Shown piece by piece: positions 8,557-17,640 of a stretch of 62,843 nucleotides of DNA. The stretch's first letter is position 1. Each line of letters starts with the position of its first letter. Origin of the DNA: JALZEG01 sp046263255 (GTDB lineage: Bacteria; Actinomycetota; CADDZG01; WHSQ01); assembly GCA_046263255.1 (NCBI GenBank), contig JBHELD010000064.1:1-62843 (forward strand), written 5' to 3'. Under the pieces are notes generated by a model. It saw nothing but the letters and a program-made list of their open reading frames with translations. It ran no database searches and was not told the origin of the DNA. The position numbers and the translations under genes are program-made.

Positions 8557-10020
8557 TTACGAGCCATCAGCCTCATTCATGACGTGTCCGAGTGCATAAT
8601 GTCTCAGGCGCTGCTGTCCTTCGACGGAGAACATCTCGATCGCATCCTGGAAAAGGTGGCCCTTTGTCGCCTCCAGCGCGAGGAACCCGGCGCTGCCGCT
8701 CTCTGGTAGATCGGTTGTCAGAAGGATCAAGAGCGGGGCCTTCTTCTGGTTTCCTCGGATGACTGCGGCTTTCCCGAGCGATTTCCATAGCGTGTCGGTG
8801 CGCTTGAGTCCTGGACGGTTGCTGCTGAATGCGCCCGAAACGTCGAACATCCAGCGACGCCCGGTTGCGTCCACTGCAGTGAAGTTGACCTCGACGCCAC
8901 TCCGCAGGCGGTGATTCTCGCTGATCGAATCGAACCCGGATTTCTCCAGCAGCTCCAACGCGATTTCTTTCGCTCGCCGTCCTTCCTGTGTGGCGCGTTT
9001 CTGGAAATCGTCCGTATCAAGGAAGTGGTCGGGGGGTGGACGCTGTATCGATTGTCTGGGCCCTGCATCGACGCGCTCTGCTTCCAATCGAGCGGTCTCC
9101 TTATCCACGCGGGTCATGGCGCGGTCTTGATACTTTCGGTCAAGCTCGTACCCGATGAACCTCCGTCCCGCTCGCAAGGCTGCAACCGCTGTGGATCCCG
9201 AACCGGCGAAGGGGTCGAGCACGACCTCATTGGAGTCGCGGAATGTGTAGAGCTCGATCAATCGCTGAGGAAGTTCCACGGGAAAGGGTGCAGGATGGTT
9301 AACTCGTCGAGCGCTTTCCGGCGGGAACTCCCATACGTCTGTCGTGTATGCCAGGAAGTCATCCTTGTTCACATGAGGACCAGCTGCTGACTTGGCTCTA
9401 CCTCTCTTACGCGCTGGCTTCGCTCGATCGAATCGACCCTTGCTCGCGACGATGATTCTTTCCGTCAGGTCGCGTAGCACCGGGTTGATCGGACTGCCAT
9501 ACGAACCCCAGGCACAGGATCCGGCGGCAGCGCGACCCTTTATCCAGATGATTTCGCCCCGAAGGAGAAGACCCAACCGATCCTGCAGGATCGTGATTAC
9601 GTCTGCGGACAGGGACCGGTATGGCTTTCGACCGAGATTCGCAACGTTCACTGCAATTCGTCCCCCAGGTTCTAGAACTCTCTTGCATTCGGCAAAAACG
9701 TCTGCGAGAAGGTCGAGGTATTCCAGGTATGTTCCAGGGACACTCCCTTGCCCGACCGCAGCTTCGTAGTCCTTGCCCACGAAATATGGAGGTGAGGTGA
9801 CGACTAGAGCGACGGAGTTGTTCAGAACCTCGTTCATTTGGCGACTGTCGCCTGGATGGATGTGGTCTAGGACTTCATCTGGATTACGGAGGACGTCGTC
9901 CTCGTCGGAGATCGTTGGTAGGGTGAATCGTTTGTAGAAATTCGACGAATCGTGGCTCTCCCGCCGAGAGACGCCAAAAGAAGACGTTGCCGTCCGCCTC
10001 CTCTGTCTTCTCTCCTCCAT
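8557..10020 (-). CDS. site-specific DNA methyltransferase (beta-class, probably N4-cytosine) with C-terminal nuclease-like domain
   Basis: 487 residues from an ATG preceded by GGGAG; the open frame runs further upstream without support. The catalytic motif TSPPYF (residues 75-80) precedes the AdoMet-binding motif DPFAGSGST (269-277), the order of beta-class enzymes, and the S/T-PPY form is typical of N4-cytosine methyltransferases. After about residue 340 comes a separate domain with a hydrophobic/acidic hairpin (GVEVNFTAVD, WMFDVSG) followed by RTDTLWKSLGKAAVI, which looks like a PD-(D/E)XK-type fold although the catalytic lysine is not obvious. The GC content is lower and A/T-rich codons are commoner than in the neighbours, consistent with horizontal acquisition. 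No separate restriction enzyme or specificity gene is adjacent. Confidence 0.85.
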   Translation of the reverse strand: MEERRQRRRTATSSFGVSRRESHDSSNFYKRFTLPTISDEDDVLRNPDEVLDHIHPGDSRQMNEVLNNSVALVVTSPPYFVGKDYEAAVGQGSVPGTYLEYLDLLADVFAECKRVLEPGGRIAVNVANLGRKPYRSLSADVITILQDRLGLLLRGEIIWIKGRAAAGSCAWGSYGSPINPVLRDLTERIIVASKGRFDRAKPARKRGRAKSAAGPHVNKDDFLAYTTDVWEFPPESARRVNHPAPFPVELPQRLIELYTFRDSNEVVLDPFAGSGSTAVAALRAGRRFIGYELDRKYQDRAMTRVDKETARLEAERVDAGPRQSIQRPPPDHFLDTDDFQKRATQEGRRAKEIALELLEKSGFDSISENHRLRSGVEVNFTAVDATGRRWMFDVSGAFSSNRPGLKRTDTLWKSLGKAAVIRGNQKKAPLLILLTTDLPESGSAGFLALEATKGHLFQDAIEMFSVEGQQRLRHYALGHVMNEADGS

Positions 10021-10168
10021 CTGATCTCCCGTCCCTCTAGCGACCGCGGACGCGGCCAGACTCAGGATACAGACCGGGTACGACACGTTCCCGAGTCCCC
10101 GAGAGGCTCGTTGAAACGATAGTTGTACTGCCGGACTGGCCGGACTGGCTGGGAACGGCGACTGCCGA

Positions 10169-10654
10169 CTAGGCGAAGTCCGAGATCGTCCGGACGATCG
10201 TGTCGGGGTCGTCTCCCTTGACGAGGCTCGCCGAGGCCCCCGCGCGGCGCATGATCGTTCCCGTCGCGTCGTCATCGGGAGAGCTGTAGCCGATCACGAC
10301 GACGCGCGGGTTGAGCTCCTTCAGACGCCGCGCCGTCTCGATGCCGTCGATCTCGGGGAGCTTCACGTCCACGACCACGAGGTCCGGCTCCACCGCGTCC
10401 GCCACCCTCAGCCCCTCGGCGCCGGACCACGCGACGCCGCCGACGCGAAACGGCGTGCGCGACTCGACGAGCGAGCGGAGCCCCCGGAGCACGTCGGGGT
10501 CGTCGTCGACGAGGACGGCGGTCTTGGTCTTGGACTCGTCGTCGTCGGACGGGTTGTGCATCCCGAGCGCGAACATCAGCGCACAGAACCCCACGAAGCC
10601 GAGCGTGGAGACGGGTGCGACGTCGAGCAGGCCTTCTATCGCGGTTCCGTACAT
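10169..10654 (-). CDS. receiver-domain protein with N-terminal membrane segment
   Basis: 161 residues. A hydrophobic N-terminus (VAPVSTLGFVGFCALMFALG) precedes an acidic linker and one receiver domain with the acidic pocket VLVDDDP, the phosphoacceptor Asp in LVVVDVKLPE, and the conserved Lys in SLVKGDD. No output domain follows, so this is a single-domain response regulator, apparently tethered to the membrane. The ATG at 10654 has GGGGAG just upstream; an alternative start at MHNPSDD would remove the membrane segment but has no ribosome site. No sensor kinase is adjacent. The 148 bp on its downstream side, to the methyltransferase start, shows no gene. Confidence 0.78.
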   Translation of the reverse strand: MYGTAIEGLLDVAPVSTLGFVGFCALMFALGMHNPSDDDESKTKTAVLVDDDPDVLRGLRSLVESRTPFRVGGVAWSGAEGLRVADAVEPDLVVVDVKLPEIDGIETARRLKELNPRVVVIGYSSPDDDATGTIMRRAGASASLVKGDDPDTIVRTISDFA

Positions 10655-10683
10655 CGGCTCCCCGCCATCGTAGGCCCCGGCCG

Positions 10684-11457
10684 CTATTCGTGCAGGACCC
10701 GGCCCTCCATCCCTCCGGCGACGGTCACGACCTCCCCCGTGACGTGGCCGCTGATCTCGTCCGACGCGAGCGCGACGACGACGCGCGCCACGTCCTCGGC
10801 GCGGCCGACCTTCCGCAGCGCCATCGTCCGCGTGATCCGGTCGACGAAGCCGGGCTCCGCGAGGGCCTCACGCGCCATCTCCGTCTGCGTCCATCCCGGG
10901 CATACGACGTTCACGCGGCCCTGCGGGGCGATGCGGGTGATCTCGTTCTTCAGGCTCTTCAGGAATCCGACCGCCAGCGCGGACTTGGCCGCGGCGTAGT
11001 CGGCGTGTCCGGCTTCGCCGATGAGGCCCGCGGTCGACGAGACGACGACGACGTTGCCGGACTGCGTGGCCTCGACGTGGCGCAGGAACGCGCGGCACGA
11101 CAGAAAGACGCTGTCGAGGTTCGCGGCGAGGGTGGCGCGCCAGCGCGCGAGGCTCATCGCCCACACGGGCTCGTCGTCCTCCGGCCATCTGCCGGCATTT
11201 GCGACGAGCACGTCGAGCCGTCCCAGCTCGGCGACCGCGCGAGGGACCAGCGCGTCGGCCTCGCGCTCGTCCGTGAGGTCGGCGTCGAGCGGGACACCGC
11301 CCGTCTCCCCGGCAAGCGCACGCGCGCGCTCGGCGCTGCTCAGGTAGTGGACGGCGACGCGCGCTCCCTCGGCCGCGAACGCGCGGCACACTGCGCTGCC
11401 GATCCCGCCGGCGCCGCCGGTGACGAGCACGCCCTTACCTTCCAATCCTGTGTCCAT
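10684..11457 (-). CDS. short-chain dehydrogenase/reductase (FabG-like)
   Basis: 257 residues from the ATG at MDTGLEGKGV; the frame remains open far upstream, but that portion is antisense to the YchF-like gene. SDR motifs are complete: TGGAGGIG for cofactor binding, LVANAGRW, catalytic Ser in VVSSTAGL and YAAAKSAL for the Tyr-Lys pair, and a C-terminal GHVTGEVVTVAGG block of the 3-oxoacyl-ACP reductase-like group. Cytoplasmic NAD(P)-dependent oxidoreductase of unknown substrate. It is divergent from the YchF-like gene with 24 bp between the starts, a very compact promoter region. Confidence 0.87.
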   Translation of the reverse strand: MDTGLEGKGVLVTGGAGGIGSAVCRAFAAEGARVAVHYLSSAERARALAGETGGVPLDADLTDEREADALVPRAVAELGRLDVLVANAGRWPEDDEPVWAMSLARWRATLAANLDSVFLSCRAFLRHVEATQSGNVVVVSSTAGLIGEAGHADYAAAKSALAVGFLKSLKNEITRIAPQGRVNVVCPGWTQTEMAREALAEPGFVDRITRTMALRKVGRAEDVARVVVALASDEISGHVTGEVVTVAGGMEGRVLHE

Positions 11458-11481
11458 GGCGGGCACGATACGTTGTCGCCC

Positions 11482-12462
11482 ATGAAGGACGTGGGCATCG
11501 TCGGGATGCCGTACTCGGGAAAGTCGACGCTGTTCCAGGCGCTGACGAGCGCCGGCTCCGCCGGGGGCCGCGCGAACCAGGCCGTGGTCGACGTGCCGGA
11601 CCCGCGGCTCGGCGTCCTCGCCGCCATCGAGAGATCCAAGAAGGTCGTTCACGCAAAGGTGCGGTTCGTCGACGTTCCGGGCGGGCTCACGGCACAGGGC
11701 ATCGCGGAGTTCCGCAGCACCGACGCGCTGTGCATGGTCGTCCGGGCGTTCGGCGACGACGCGAACCCAAAGTCCGAGCTCGCGTCGCTCGAGGCCGAGA
11801 TGGTCCTCGCCGACCTCACGAACGTCGAGAGCGGACTGGAGAAGGCGCGCAAGAAGGCGCGCGGGTCGACCGAGGGCAAGCTCGAGGCGGCCGTGCTCGA
11901 GAAGGCGCACGAGCTGCTAGACGCGGAGCGTCCTCTGCGCGAGGGCGCGTTCGACGACGCGGAGCGCAAGATCCTGCGAGGCTTCGGCCCCCTCACGATG
12001 AAGCCCTGGATCGTCGTCGCGAACACCGAGGAGGGGAGCGGGCTGCAGGAGGGGTTGCCGGAGGACGCGCTCGCGGTGAGCGCGGCGCTCGAGGCCGAGG
12101 TCGCGGGGATGGACGAGGCCGATGCGCGGGAGCTCCTCGGCGGGTTCGGCGTCGAGGAGCCGGGGCTCACCCGCGTGATCGGCGCCTGCTACCGGGCTCT
12201 CGACCTCATCACGTTCCTGACGACCGGTGAGGACGAGACGCGTGCTTGGGAGGTCCGCAAGGGGGCGAAGGCTCCCGAGGCTGCCGGCGTCATCCACTCG
12301 GACCTCGAGCGCGGGTTCATCCGGGCCGAGGTGGTGGCGTACCCAGACGTCGTCGAGGCGGGCTCGTGGGACGCGGCGAAGGCGAAGGGGAAGCTGCGGG
12401 TCGAGGGCAAGGAGTACGTGGTCGCCGAGGGGGACGTGCTGAACATCCGCTTCGCCGTCTGA
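11482..12462 (+). CDS. ychF: YchF/Obg-family GTPase or ATPase (short, divergent)
   Basis: 326 residues, compared with about 360 for typical YchF/OLA1. The P-loop GMPYSGKST opens the protein, VPDPRLGVLA and the KKVVHAKVRFVDVPG block are recognisable YchF features, and the C-terminal 80 residues form the TGS domain (LITFLTTGEDETRAW ... VIHSDLERGFIRAEVV). In YchF the nucleotide-specificity motif is NxxE and nucleotide hydrolysis is ATP-preferring; here the position reads VVANTEEGSG, so it is probably retained. The region after the Walker B-like DVPGG is shortened relative to the usual GLVKGAS loop. YchF binds ribosomes and is linked to stress responses. It could be a paralogue rather than the housekeeping copy. 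Confidence 0.82.
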   Translation: MKDVGIVGMPYSGKSTLFQALTSAGSAGGRANQAVVDVPDPRLGVLAAIERSKKVVHAKVRFVDVPGGLTAQGIAEFRSTDALCMVVRAFGDDANPKSELASLEAEMVLADLTNVESGLEKARKKARGSTEGKLEAAVLEKAHELLDAERPLREGAFDDAERKILRGFGPLTMKPWIVVANTEEGSGLQEGLPEDALAVSAALEAEVAGMDEADARELLGGFGVEEPGLTRVIGACYRALDLITFLTTGEDETRAWEVRKGAKAPEAAGVIHSDLERGFIRAEVVAYPDVVEAGSWDAAKAKGKLRVEGKEYVVAEGDVLNIRFAV

Positions 12463-12608
12463 GGACCGCCGCACGGGGCTCCCCTCGCTTCTGCCCGAGG
12501 AACGTCCCCTGAGGCCCCCGTCCCTTTTGCCCCATCCCGGAACATCCCCCGCCCCGGGGCGGTTGGAGAACCCGAGGCGAAAGTCTGCGCCGCCGGTGCC
12601 GATAGGTC

Positions 12609-15011
12609 ATGAGGGGGATCTTCGTCCTGGGAGTCTCATTGCTCTTGCGTTCCATCGCGGCCCTCGCGGCCGCTCTAGCTCTCGCCGGCGGCCTCGTCGC
12701 GCCCGGCGCGCTCGCGGCCCCCGAGCCGGTCGAGCGGATCGAGCGCGAGCACGATCACGTCCCCGGCGAGCTCGTCGTCCGCTACGCGACCGGCACCGGC
12801 GCGCCGGAGCGAAGAGAGCTGCGCGAGGAATACGACCTCGACAGGATCGAACCGGTCGGCCTTCCCAACACCGAGCTGGTCGAGGTCGAGCCGGGAACGG
12901 TCGCCGAGACCGCGGCGGCGCTGACCGACGATCCCGGGGTCCTCTACGCCGAGCCGAACTACGTCTACCGGGCCCTCGCGATGCCGAACGACCCCCTTTT
13001 CCCGCAGCTGTGGGCGTTGCACCAGCAGAGCGACGTCGACGTCGACGCGCCGCAGGCGTGGGACCTCACCACCGGCAGCGCGAACGTCACGGTCGCGGTC
13101 GTGGACACCGGGGTCGCCGTCGACCACCCCGAGCTCGCGCCGAACGTCTGGCACAACCCCGGCGAGTCCGGAGGCGGAAAGGAATCGAACCATCTCGACG
13201 ACGACGGCAACGGGTACGTCGACGACTACCGCGGCTGGGACTGGATCGGCGACGACCGGCACCCTCGCGACCTCCACGGCCACGGCACGCACGTCGCCGG
13301 CACGATCGGCGCCCGCGGGAACGACGGGACCGGGATCGCCGGCATCTCGTGGAGGACGAAGATCATGGCGCTGCGCGCGCTGAACAGCCAGGGAGAGGGG
13401 ACGACGGCCGAGCTCGCGAGCGCCTTCACCTACGCCGGACGCAACGGCGCCAGGATCGTCAACGTGAGTCTCGGCGGCAGCGGTCACTCGCTGTCGGTGC
13501 TGAACGCGATGACCGCGGCGCCCGAGACGCTGTTCGTCGTCGCGGCGGGCAACGCGGGCGCCAACAACGACACCGGCTCGTCGTATCCGTGCAACTACCC
13601 CGTGCCGAACATCGTTTGCGTCGCCGCGACCGACTCGAACGACGGTCTCGCGTCGTTCTCGAACTACGGCGCGACCACCGTCGACCTCGGCGCGCCGGGA
13701 ACCGGGATCCTCAGCGTCCAGCCGGCGATCGTCTCGCGCTTCTCCGACGACTTCACCACCGACATCGCCGGCCGCTGGACCGCGGGCGGAACGAACGGCA
13801 CGTGGGGCCGCGACGCTCAGGGGACCGCGACCGACAGCCCCGAGGGGAACTACCAGAACGACGCCGACGCCTGGCTCGCGCTCGACGCGCCCCTCGACCT
13901 CACCGGCATGAGCGACTGCCTCCTTCGGTACTCGCTGAAGCTCGACGTCGAGCAGGGCAACGACGAGCTGCGGGTCGACGTCTCGACCGACGGCAGCAGC
14001 TGGACGACCGTGGGAGGGTGGACGGGATCCACGGGCGGCGCGTACCGGACGGTGACGGACTCGCTGTTCGCCTACGACGGGCAGCCGTCGGTCCGGCTGC
14101 GGTTCCGGCTCGTCAGCAACGGCTCGGTGACCGCCGACGGCGCGTCGATCGACCACCTCGCCGTGCGGTGCTACTCGTCGTCGTTCACCGGCCAGGAGCT
14201 GATGTACGCCGGCGGCACGTCGATGGCGACGCCGCACGTGACCGGCGCGGCCGCGCTCGCGTGGAGCGCCCGACCCGACGCGAGCGTCGCCGCGGTGGTC
14301 CGGGCGCTGATCGACGGCGCCGACGACACGCCGGCGATGCTCGGCAAGAGCGTGTCGGGCGGCCGCCTCAACGTCTGTAAGACGATCGCGCTGATTGCCG
14401 CGGCTCCGGGCGAGCCGTGCGCGGACGGGAGCGCTCCGGCTGCGGCCACGCCCACGCCGGCTTCCACTTCGACCCCGACTCCTTCGCCGCCGGCGTCGCC
14501 CACGCCCACGGCATCGCCGTCACCCGGCCCGTCGCCGTCGCCGAGCCCCACGCCGACCCCCAGCGCAACGCCGACCCCCAGCGCAACTCCGACCCCCAGC
14601 GCAACTCCGACCCCGAGCGCAGCTCCGACCCCGTCGCCTTCGCCCTCTCCGTCGCCGGAGCCCACGGGCGGTCCCGGCGCGACTCCCACGCCGGACCCCC
14701 CCTCCGGTGAAGACCCGGTGCGCTCCGACCCGGTCACGCACCACAGGATCGTCAAGCTGCGGCTCGATCCCGGTCTCGTCGCGCGGGGGCGCGTGCGGAC
14801 GCCGGACGGCTTCGCCGCCTGCAAGTCCCGCGTCGTCGTGAAGGTCTTCCGCAACGGCAAGGTCGTCGCCAAGCTGACGACGCGCGACGACGGCCGGTTC
14901 CGCGTGCGGCTCGACGATCGTCGCGGGCGGTACGTGGCGCGCGCCCCGGTCGCGGCGCCCGACGCGGCGAACGTTTGCGCCCTCGCGCGCTCGAAGACGC
15001 GCAGGCGCTGA
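12609..15011 (+). CDS. secreted subtilase with inserted jelly-roll-like domain and PT-rich linker
   Basis: 800 residues: signal peptide (to about 37), I9-like prodomain (about 45-120, HVPGELVVRYATG), S8 catalytic domain with Asp166 in AVVDTGVA, His225 in HGHGTHVAG, the oxyanion Asn in VAAGNAGAN and Ser538 in GGTSMATPH. Between the Asn and Ser blocks an extra segment of about 150 residues is inserted (FSDDFTTDIAGRW ... IDHLAVRCYSS); its pattern (RYSLKLDVEQGNDELRVDVSTDG, broken here only by normal variation) resembles the carbohydrate-binding/MAM-like jelly roll of M6 immune-inhibitor peptidases. A proline/threonine/serine linker follows, then a C-terminal beta domain with basic and Cys residues. 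Exported extracellular protease. Confidence 0.88.
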   Translation: MRGIFVLGVSLLLRSIAALAAALALAGGLVAPGALAAPEPVERIEREHDHVPGELVVRYATGTGAPERRELREEYDLDRIEPVGLPNTELVEVEPGTVAETAAALTDDPGVLYAEPNYVYRALAMPNDPLFPQLWALHQQSDVDVDAPQAWDLTTGSANVTVAVVDTGVAVDHPELAPNVWHNPGESGGGKESNHLDDDGNGYVDDYRGWDWIGDDRHPRDLHGHGTHVAGTIGARGNDGTGIAGISWRTKIMALRALNSQGEGTTAELASAFTYAGRNGARIVNVSLGGSGHSLSVLNAMTAAPETLFVVAAGNAGANNDTGSSYPCNYPVPNIVCVAATDSNDGLASFSNYGATTVDLGAPGTGILSVQPAIVSRFSDDFTTDIAGRWTAGGTNGTWGRDAQGTATDSPEGNYQNDADAWLALDAPLDLTGMSDCLLRYSLKLDVEQGNDELRVDVSTDGSSWTTVGGWTGSTGGAYRTVTDSLFAYDGQPSVRLRFRLVSNGSVTADGASIDHLAVRCYSSSFTGQELMYAGGTSMATPHVTGAAALAWSARPDASVAAVVRALIDGADDTPAMLGKSVSGGRLNVCKTIALIAAAPGEPCADGSAPAAATPTPASTSTPTPSPPASPTPTASPSPGPSPSPSPTPTPSATPTPSATPTPSATPTPSAAPTPSPSPSPSPEPTGGPGATPTPDPPSGEDPVRSDPVTHHRIVKLRLDPGLVARGRVRTPDGFAACKSRVVVKVFRNGKVVAKLTTRDDGRFRVRLDDRRGRYVARAPVAAPDAANVCALARSKTRRR
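14551..14622 (+). repeat. 18-bp tandem repeat coding the PT-rich linker
   Basis: Four near-identical 18-bp units (consensus CNCCGACCCCCAGCGCAA) in tandem within the subtilase gene, encoding repeated PTPSAT. Such repeats are prone to unit-number change and set the length of the linker. Confidence 0.85.
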
Positions 15012-15089
15012 CCCGCCACCACTACCACCCTCTCCTCTTACGGGACGGTCGCGGTGCTGCGCTCCGGCTGCTCGGGGGCGGATGACGTC

Positions 15090-15632
15090 CTAGTTAGCGG
15101 TCGGATCGGGGCTCATCGTCGACAGCATGACGAACTCGCCGCCCTTGCGCCGCAGCACGTCGCGCCAGAGGTGCTCCGGGTTCCGCGTGAAGACGTCGCC
15201 GGGACGCGCGTCCTCGATCACCCAGGCTCCCTCTTCGAGCTCGTCCTCGAGCTGTCCCGGGCCCCATCCCGCGTAGCCCGAGAAGACCTTGACCCTCGTG
15301 GTTCCCCTCGACTCGATGCCGTTCGCCCCGGCCCCGAGCATCCCGACGTTCCCGAATATCAGGTTCCCTCCGAAGTCACCGTGGTCGAACTCGCCGACGA
15401 GCGCGACGGCCCCGCGCTGGACCGGGCCGCCGAAGTAGATGCGCGGGTCGGCGAGCGGCAGGCCCGCGAGCTCTTCCGCCGCCTCCGCGGCGAGGAGGTC
15501 GGCCGGTCGGTTTAGGACCAACCCGAGCGCGCTCGACTCGTCGTGCTCGGCGAGGAGGACGACCGTCTGGCGGAAGACCGGGCCGAAGATGCTCGCCCCC
15601 GCGATCAAGAGCTGCCCCTTCAGGCTCTCCAC
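15090..15632 (-). CDS. yqgE: YqgE/AlgH family protein (UPF0301)
   Basis: 180 residues, normal for the family. It begins with the characteristic KGQLLIAGASIFGPVF block, followed by VVLLAEHDESSALGLVLNRP, the YFGGPVQ motif and the SGYAGWGPGQLEDEL motif that define UPF0301. The molecular function is not established; AlgH was named from alginate regulation in Pseudomonas. Cytoplasmic, single gene between the converging subtilase (78 bp away) and the beta-helix gene on the same strand. Confidence 0.93.
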   Translation of the reverse strand: MESLKGQLLIAGASIFGPVFRQTVVLLAEHDESSALGLVLNRPADLLAAEAAEELAGLPLADPRIYFGGPVQRGAVALVGEFDHGDFGGNLIFGNVGMLGAGANGIESRGTTRVKVFSGYAGWGPGQLEDELEEGAWVIEDARPGDVFTRNPEHLWRDVLRRKGGEFVMLSTMSPDPTAN

Positions 15633-15736
15633 GTCTCGATCATCCCCGGCGGGCGCCGGCTGCGAAACCCGGAGACGAGCCCGTCCCGCCGCGGGACCGC
15701 GAGCGGAGTCCGGCGAGAGCTACGCGTGACCCGCTG

Positions 15737-17416
15737 CTACTCGGGCTCCTCCGGGGTGTCGAAGAAGGTGCAGCCCGGCGGGTCGCGGAGCTGGGGGTCA
15801 TTCCGGTCGTAGACCGCGCACGGCGCGAGCTGTCCGCTCTTGTACGGGTTGTTCGGGACCGGGAGCGATCCGCCGTCGGCGCACGTCGGCAGCCCGAACG
15901 GGTACATCGTGTTCGACGTCACCGTGTCCTCCGGCCCCGCGTTGCTCTGCCAGCAGTTCCCCTCGCCCTGGTCGTCCCACCAGAAGTCCACGCCGTTGAG
16001 GTCGACGAGCCCGCGTGGGTTGAGGCTCACGAAGTTCCCCACGTACTTGTTGAAGTGCGACGTGTCCCACGCCTTCGCCGGATCCTCCTCGTTCCGGACC
16101 GGGCCGGGCACGCTGAAGAGCATGAAGCCTGCGCGCCAGTTGTCCCAGACGGTGTTGTCCTCGACGAGGTTCCAGTTGCCGCCGGCGATCACCATGCCGC
16201 CCCCGACCGGCGCGGGCACGACCGGGCAGACGGTGCCCGCCCACACGGGCTTGCCCGGCGGGGGCTTGTAGCCGCGTTCCGCGGGCGGCTTGTCGCAGAC
16301 GCCGGAGTGCACGTACTTCTCGGTGTAGTTGGAGTTGTTCGAGTAGATCTCGTTGTCGCGGAACCAGGAGTGGTTCTGCGGCAGGCCGGGGTGGTCCGGG
16401 TAGATCGAGTCCGTCACGACGCCGGCCTGGTTCGCGTAGAACTCGTTGTCGTGCACGTACACGGAGTCGCCCGCCGTGCCGGAGTAGCCGAGCGCGTTGT
16501 GGTGGCTCTTGCAGTTCACGACCTCGATCGCCCACCGCTTGCGCTGGACGTACCCCTGCTCGTCGCCGTGGAGGTCGGACGCCGAGCCCGGATAGATCAG
16601 CGAGTCGCCGTTGTTGTAGCCGCTGCAGTTCCGGTAGACGCCGTGGTCGACTGCGAACGTGAGGAAGCCGTATTCGTCGTTGTAGCGCGACACCACCCTG
16701 TCGATCACGAACCCGTCGGTCTCGAGGATGTAGACGGCGTTGAACTCGAACAGCTCGATCGTGAAGTTGCGGAGGTAGAGCCCGTCGGCGCGGTCGCCCC
16801 TGATGCCGTTGAGCTTCATCCACTGCCCGTTCTTCTTGAAGCCGCCGGTGATCAGCACGTCGCCCGGCGCCGCGCCGGTGCCCTCGATCTGCAGGTCGCA
16901 CACCGGCGCGTTGCACTTACGCTTGTCGTCTGCGGGGTCGATGTCGCCGAAGATCCCGACGAGGTTCTGCGCGTGCGGGCACGTCAGCTGCTGTTCGTAG
17001 CTCAGGATCGGAGCGCCCTCCTCCTCGCCGGGTTGCTGCAGCGCCTTCGCGCAACGAGGCTGCTTGCGGTACGGCCCCTCGCGATACACGCCGGGGAGCA
17101 TGTAGATCGTCGTCCCCCGCGCTCGGACGGCACTCACCGCGTCCTGGAGGTTGCGGAACCGGCACCTGTCGAGAAGCGCGAGGTTGTCGGCGCGCAGCTG
17201 CAGGTCGGCGATCCTCCGGATGCGGCGCTCGCTGGCCGGCGTGCAGACGACGAGGTTCGGCTCGGCGATCATCGGCCGGTACGTCGGGACCTTGCCGGTC
17301 CCGTCGGGGAAGAAAGCCTCGCGCTCGGCGTGGCCGAAGGCGATGCCGGACGAGGCGACGAGCGTCAGGGAGATCGCGGCCGCGGTGAGCGCGAGCCGTT
17401 GCGGAGAGCGGGTCAC
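15737..17416 (-). CDS. secreted right-handed parallel beta-helix repeat protein
   Basis: 559 residues from a GTG with GGAGG six bases upstream, followed by a signal peptide (RLALTAAAISLTLVASSGIAFGHA). The early conserved region (RNLQDAVSAVRARGTTIYMLPGVYREGPY, spread over two strands) is typical of the first coil of pectate-lyase-like beta-helix proteins, and the middle contains the repeated short-strand/Asn/Asp turns (VVNCKSHHNALGYSG, VYVHDNEFYANQAGVVTD, WFRDNEIYSNNSN) of PbH1 repeats. Family members act on polysaccharides or serve as surface proteins; no catalytic triad is clear. The Asn-rich turns and many cysteines are notable. Single gene, head to head with the CocE-type hydrolase. Confidence 0.85.
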   Translation of the reverse strand: MTRSPQRLALTAAAISLTLVASSGIAFGHAEREAFFPDGTGKVPTYRPMIAEPNLVVCTPASERRIRRIADLQLRADNLALLDRCRFRNLQDAVSAVRARGTTIYMLPGVYREGPYRKQPRCAKALQQPGEEEGAPILSYEQQLTCPHAQNLVGIFGDIDPADDKRKCNAPVCDLQIEGTGAAPGDVLITGGFKKNGQWMKLNGIRGDRADGLYLRNFTIELFEFNAVYILETDGFVIDRVVSRYNDEYGFLTFAVDHGVYRNCSGYNNGDSLIYPGSASDLHGDEQGYVQRKRWAIEVVNCKSHHNALGYSGTAGDSVYVHDNEFYANQAGVVTDSIYPDHPGLPQNHSWFRDNEIYSNNSNYTEKYVHSGVCDKPPAERGYKPPPGKPVWAGTVCPVVPAPVGGGMVIAGGNWNLVEDNTVWDNWRAGFMLFSVPGPVRNEEDPAKAWDTSHFNKYVGNFVSLNPRGLVDLNGVDFWWDDQGEGNCWQSNAGPEDTVTSNTMYPFGLPTCADGGSLPVPNNPYKSGQLAPCAVYDRNDPQLRDPPGCTFFDTPEEPE

Positions 17417-17640
17417 GGTGCCTCCCAGGATCGGCGATCGAGGTCGGGTTGCTGTCGTTTTTATCCCTATTCCCTTCCCTCTAACCGTTCTCCTCCCGCG
17501 TGACGGGAGATGGTCCGGGAAAGGGAGCCTCGGGCGGCGGCGCCGCCGCAGGGGGCCGGGCAGGAACCCGGGGCCCGGCGGGCGAACCATCCCGGAGAAG
17601 TCTGCCACCCGAATTGTCCGCTTTCTCGCCGGAGGTCGTC

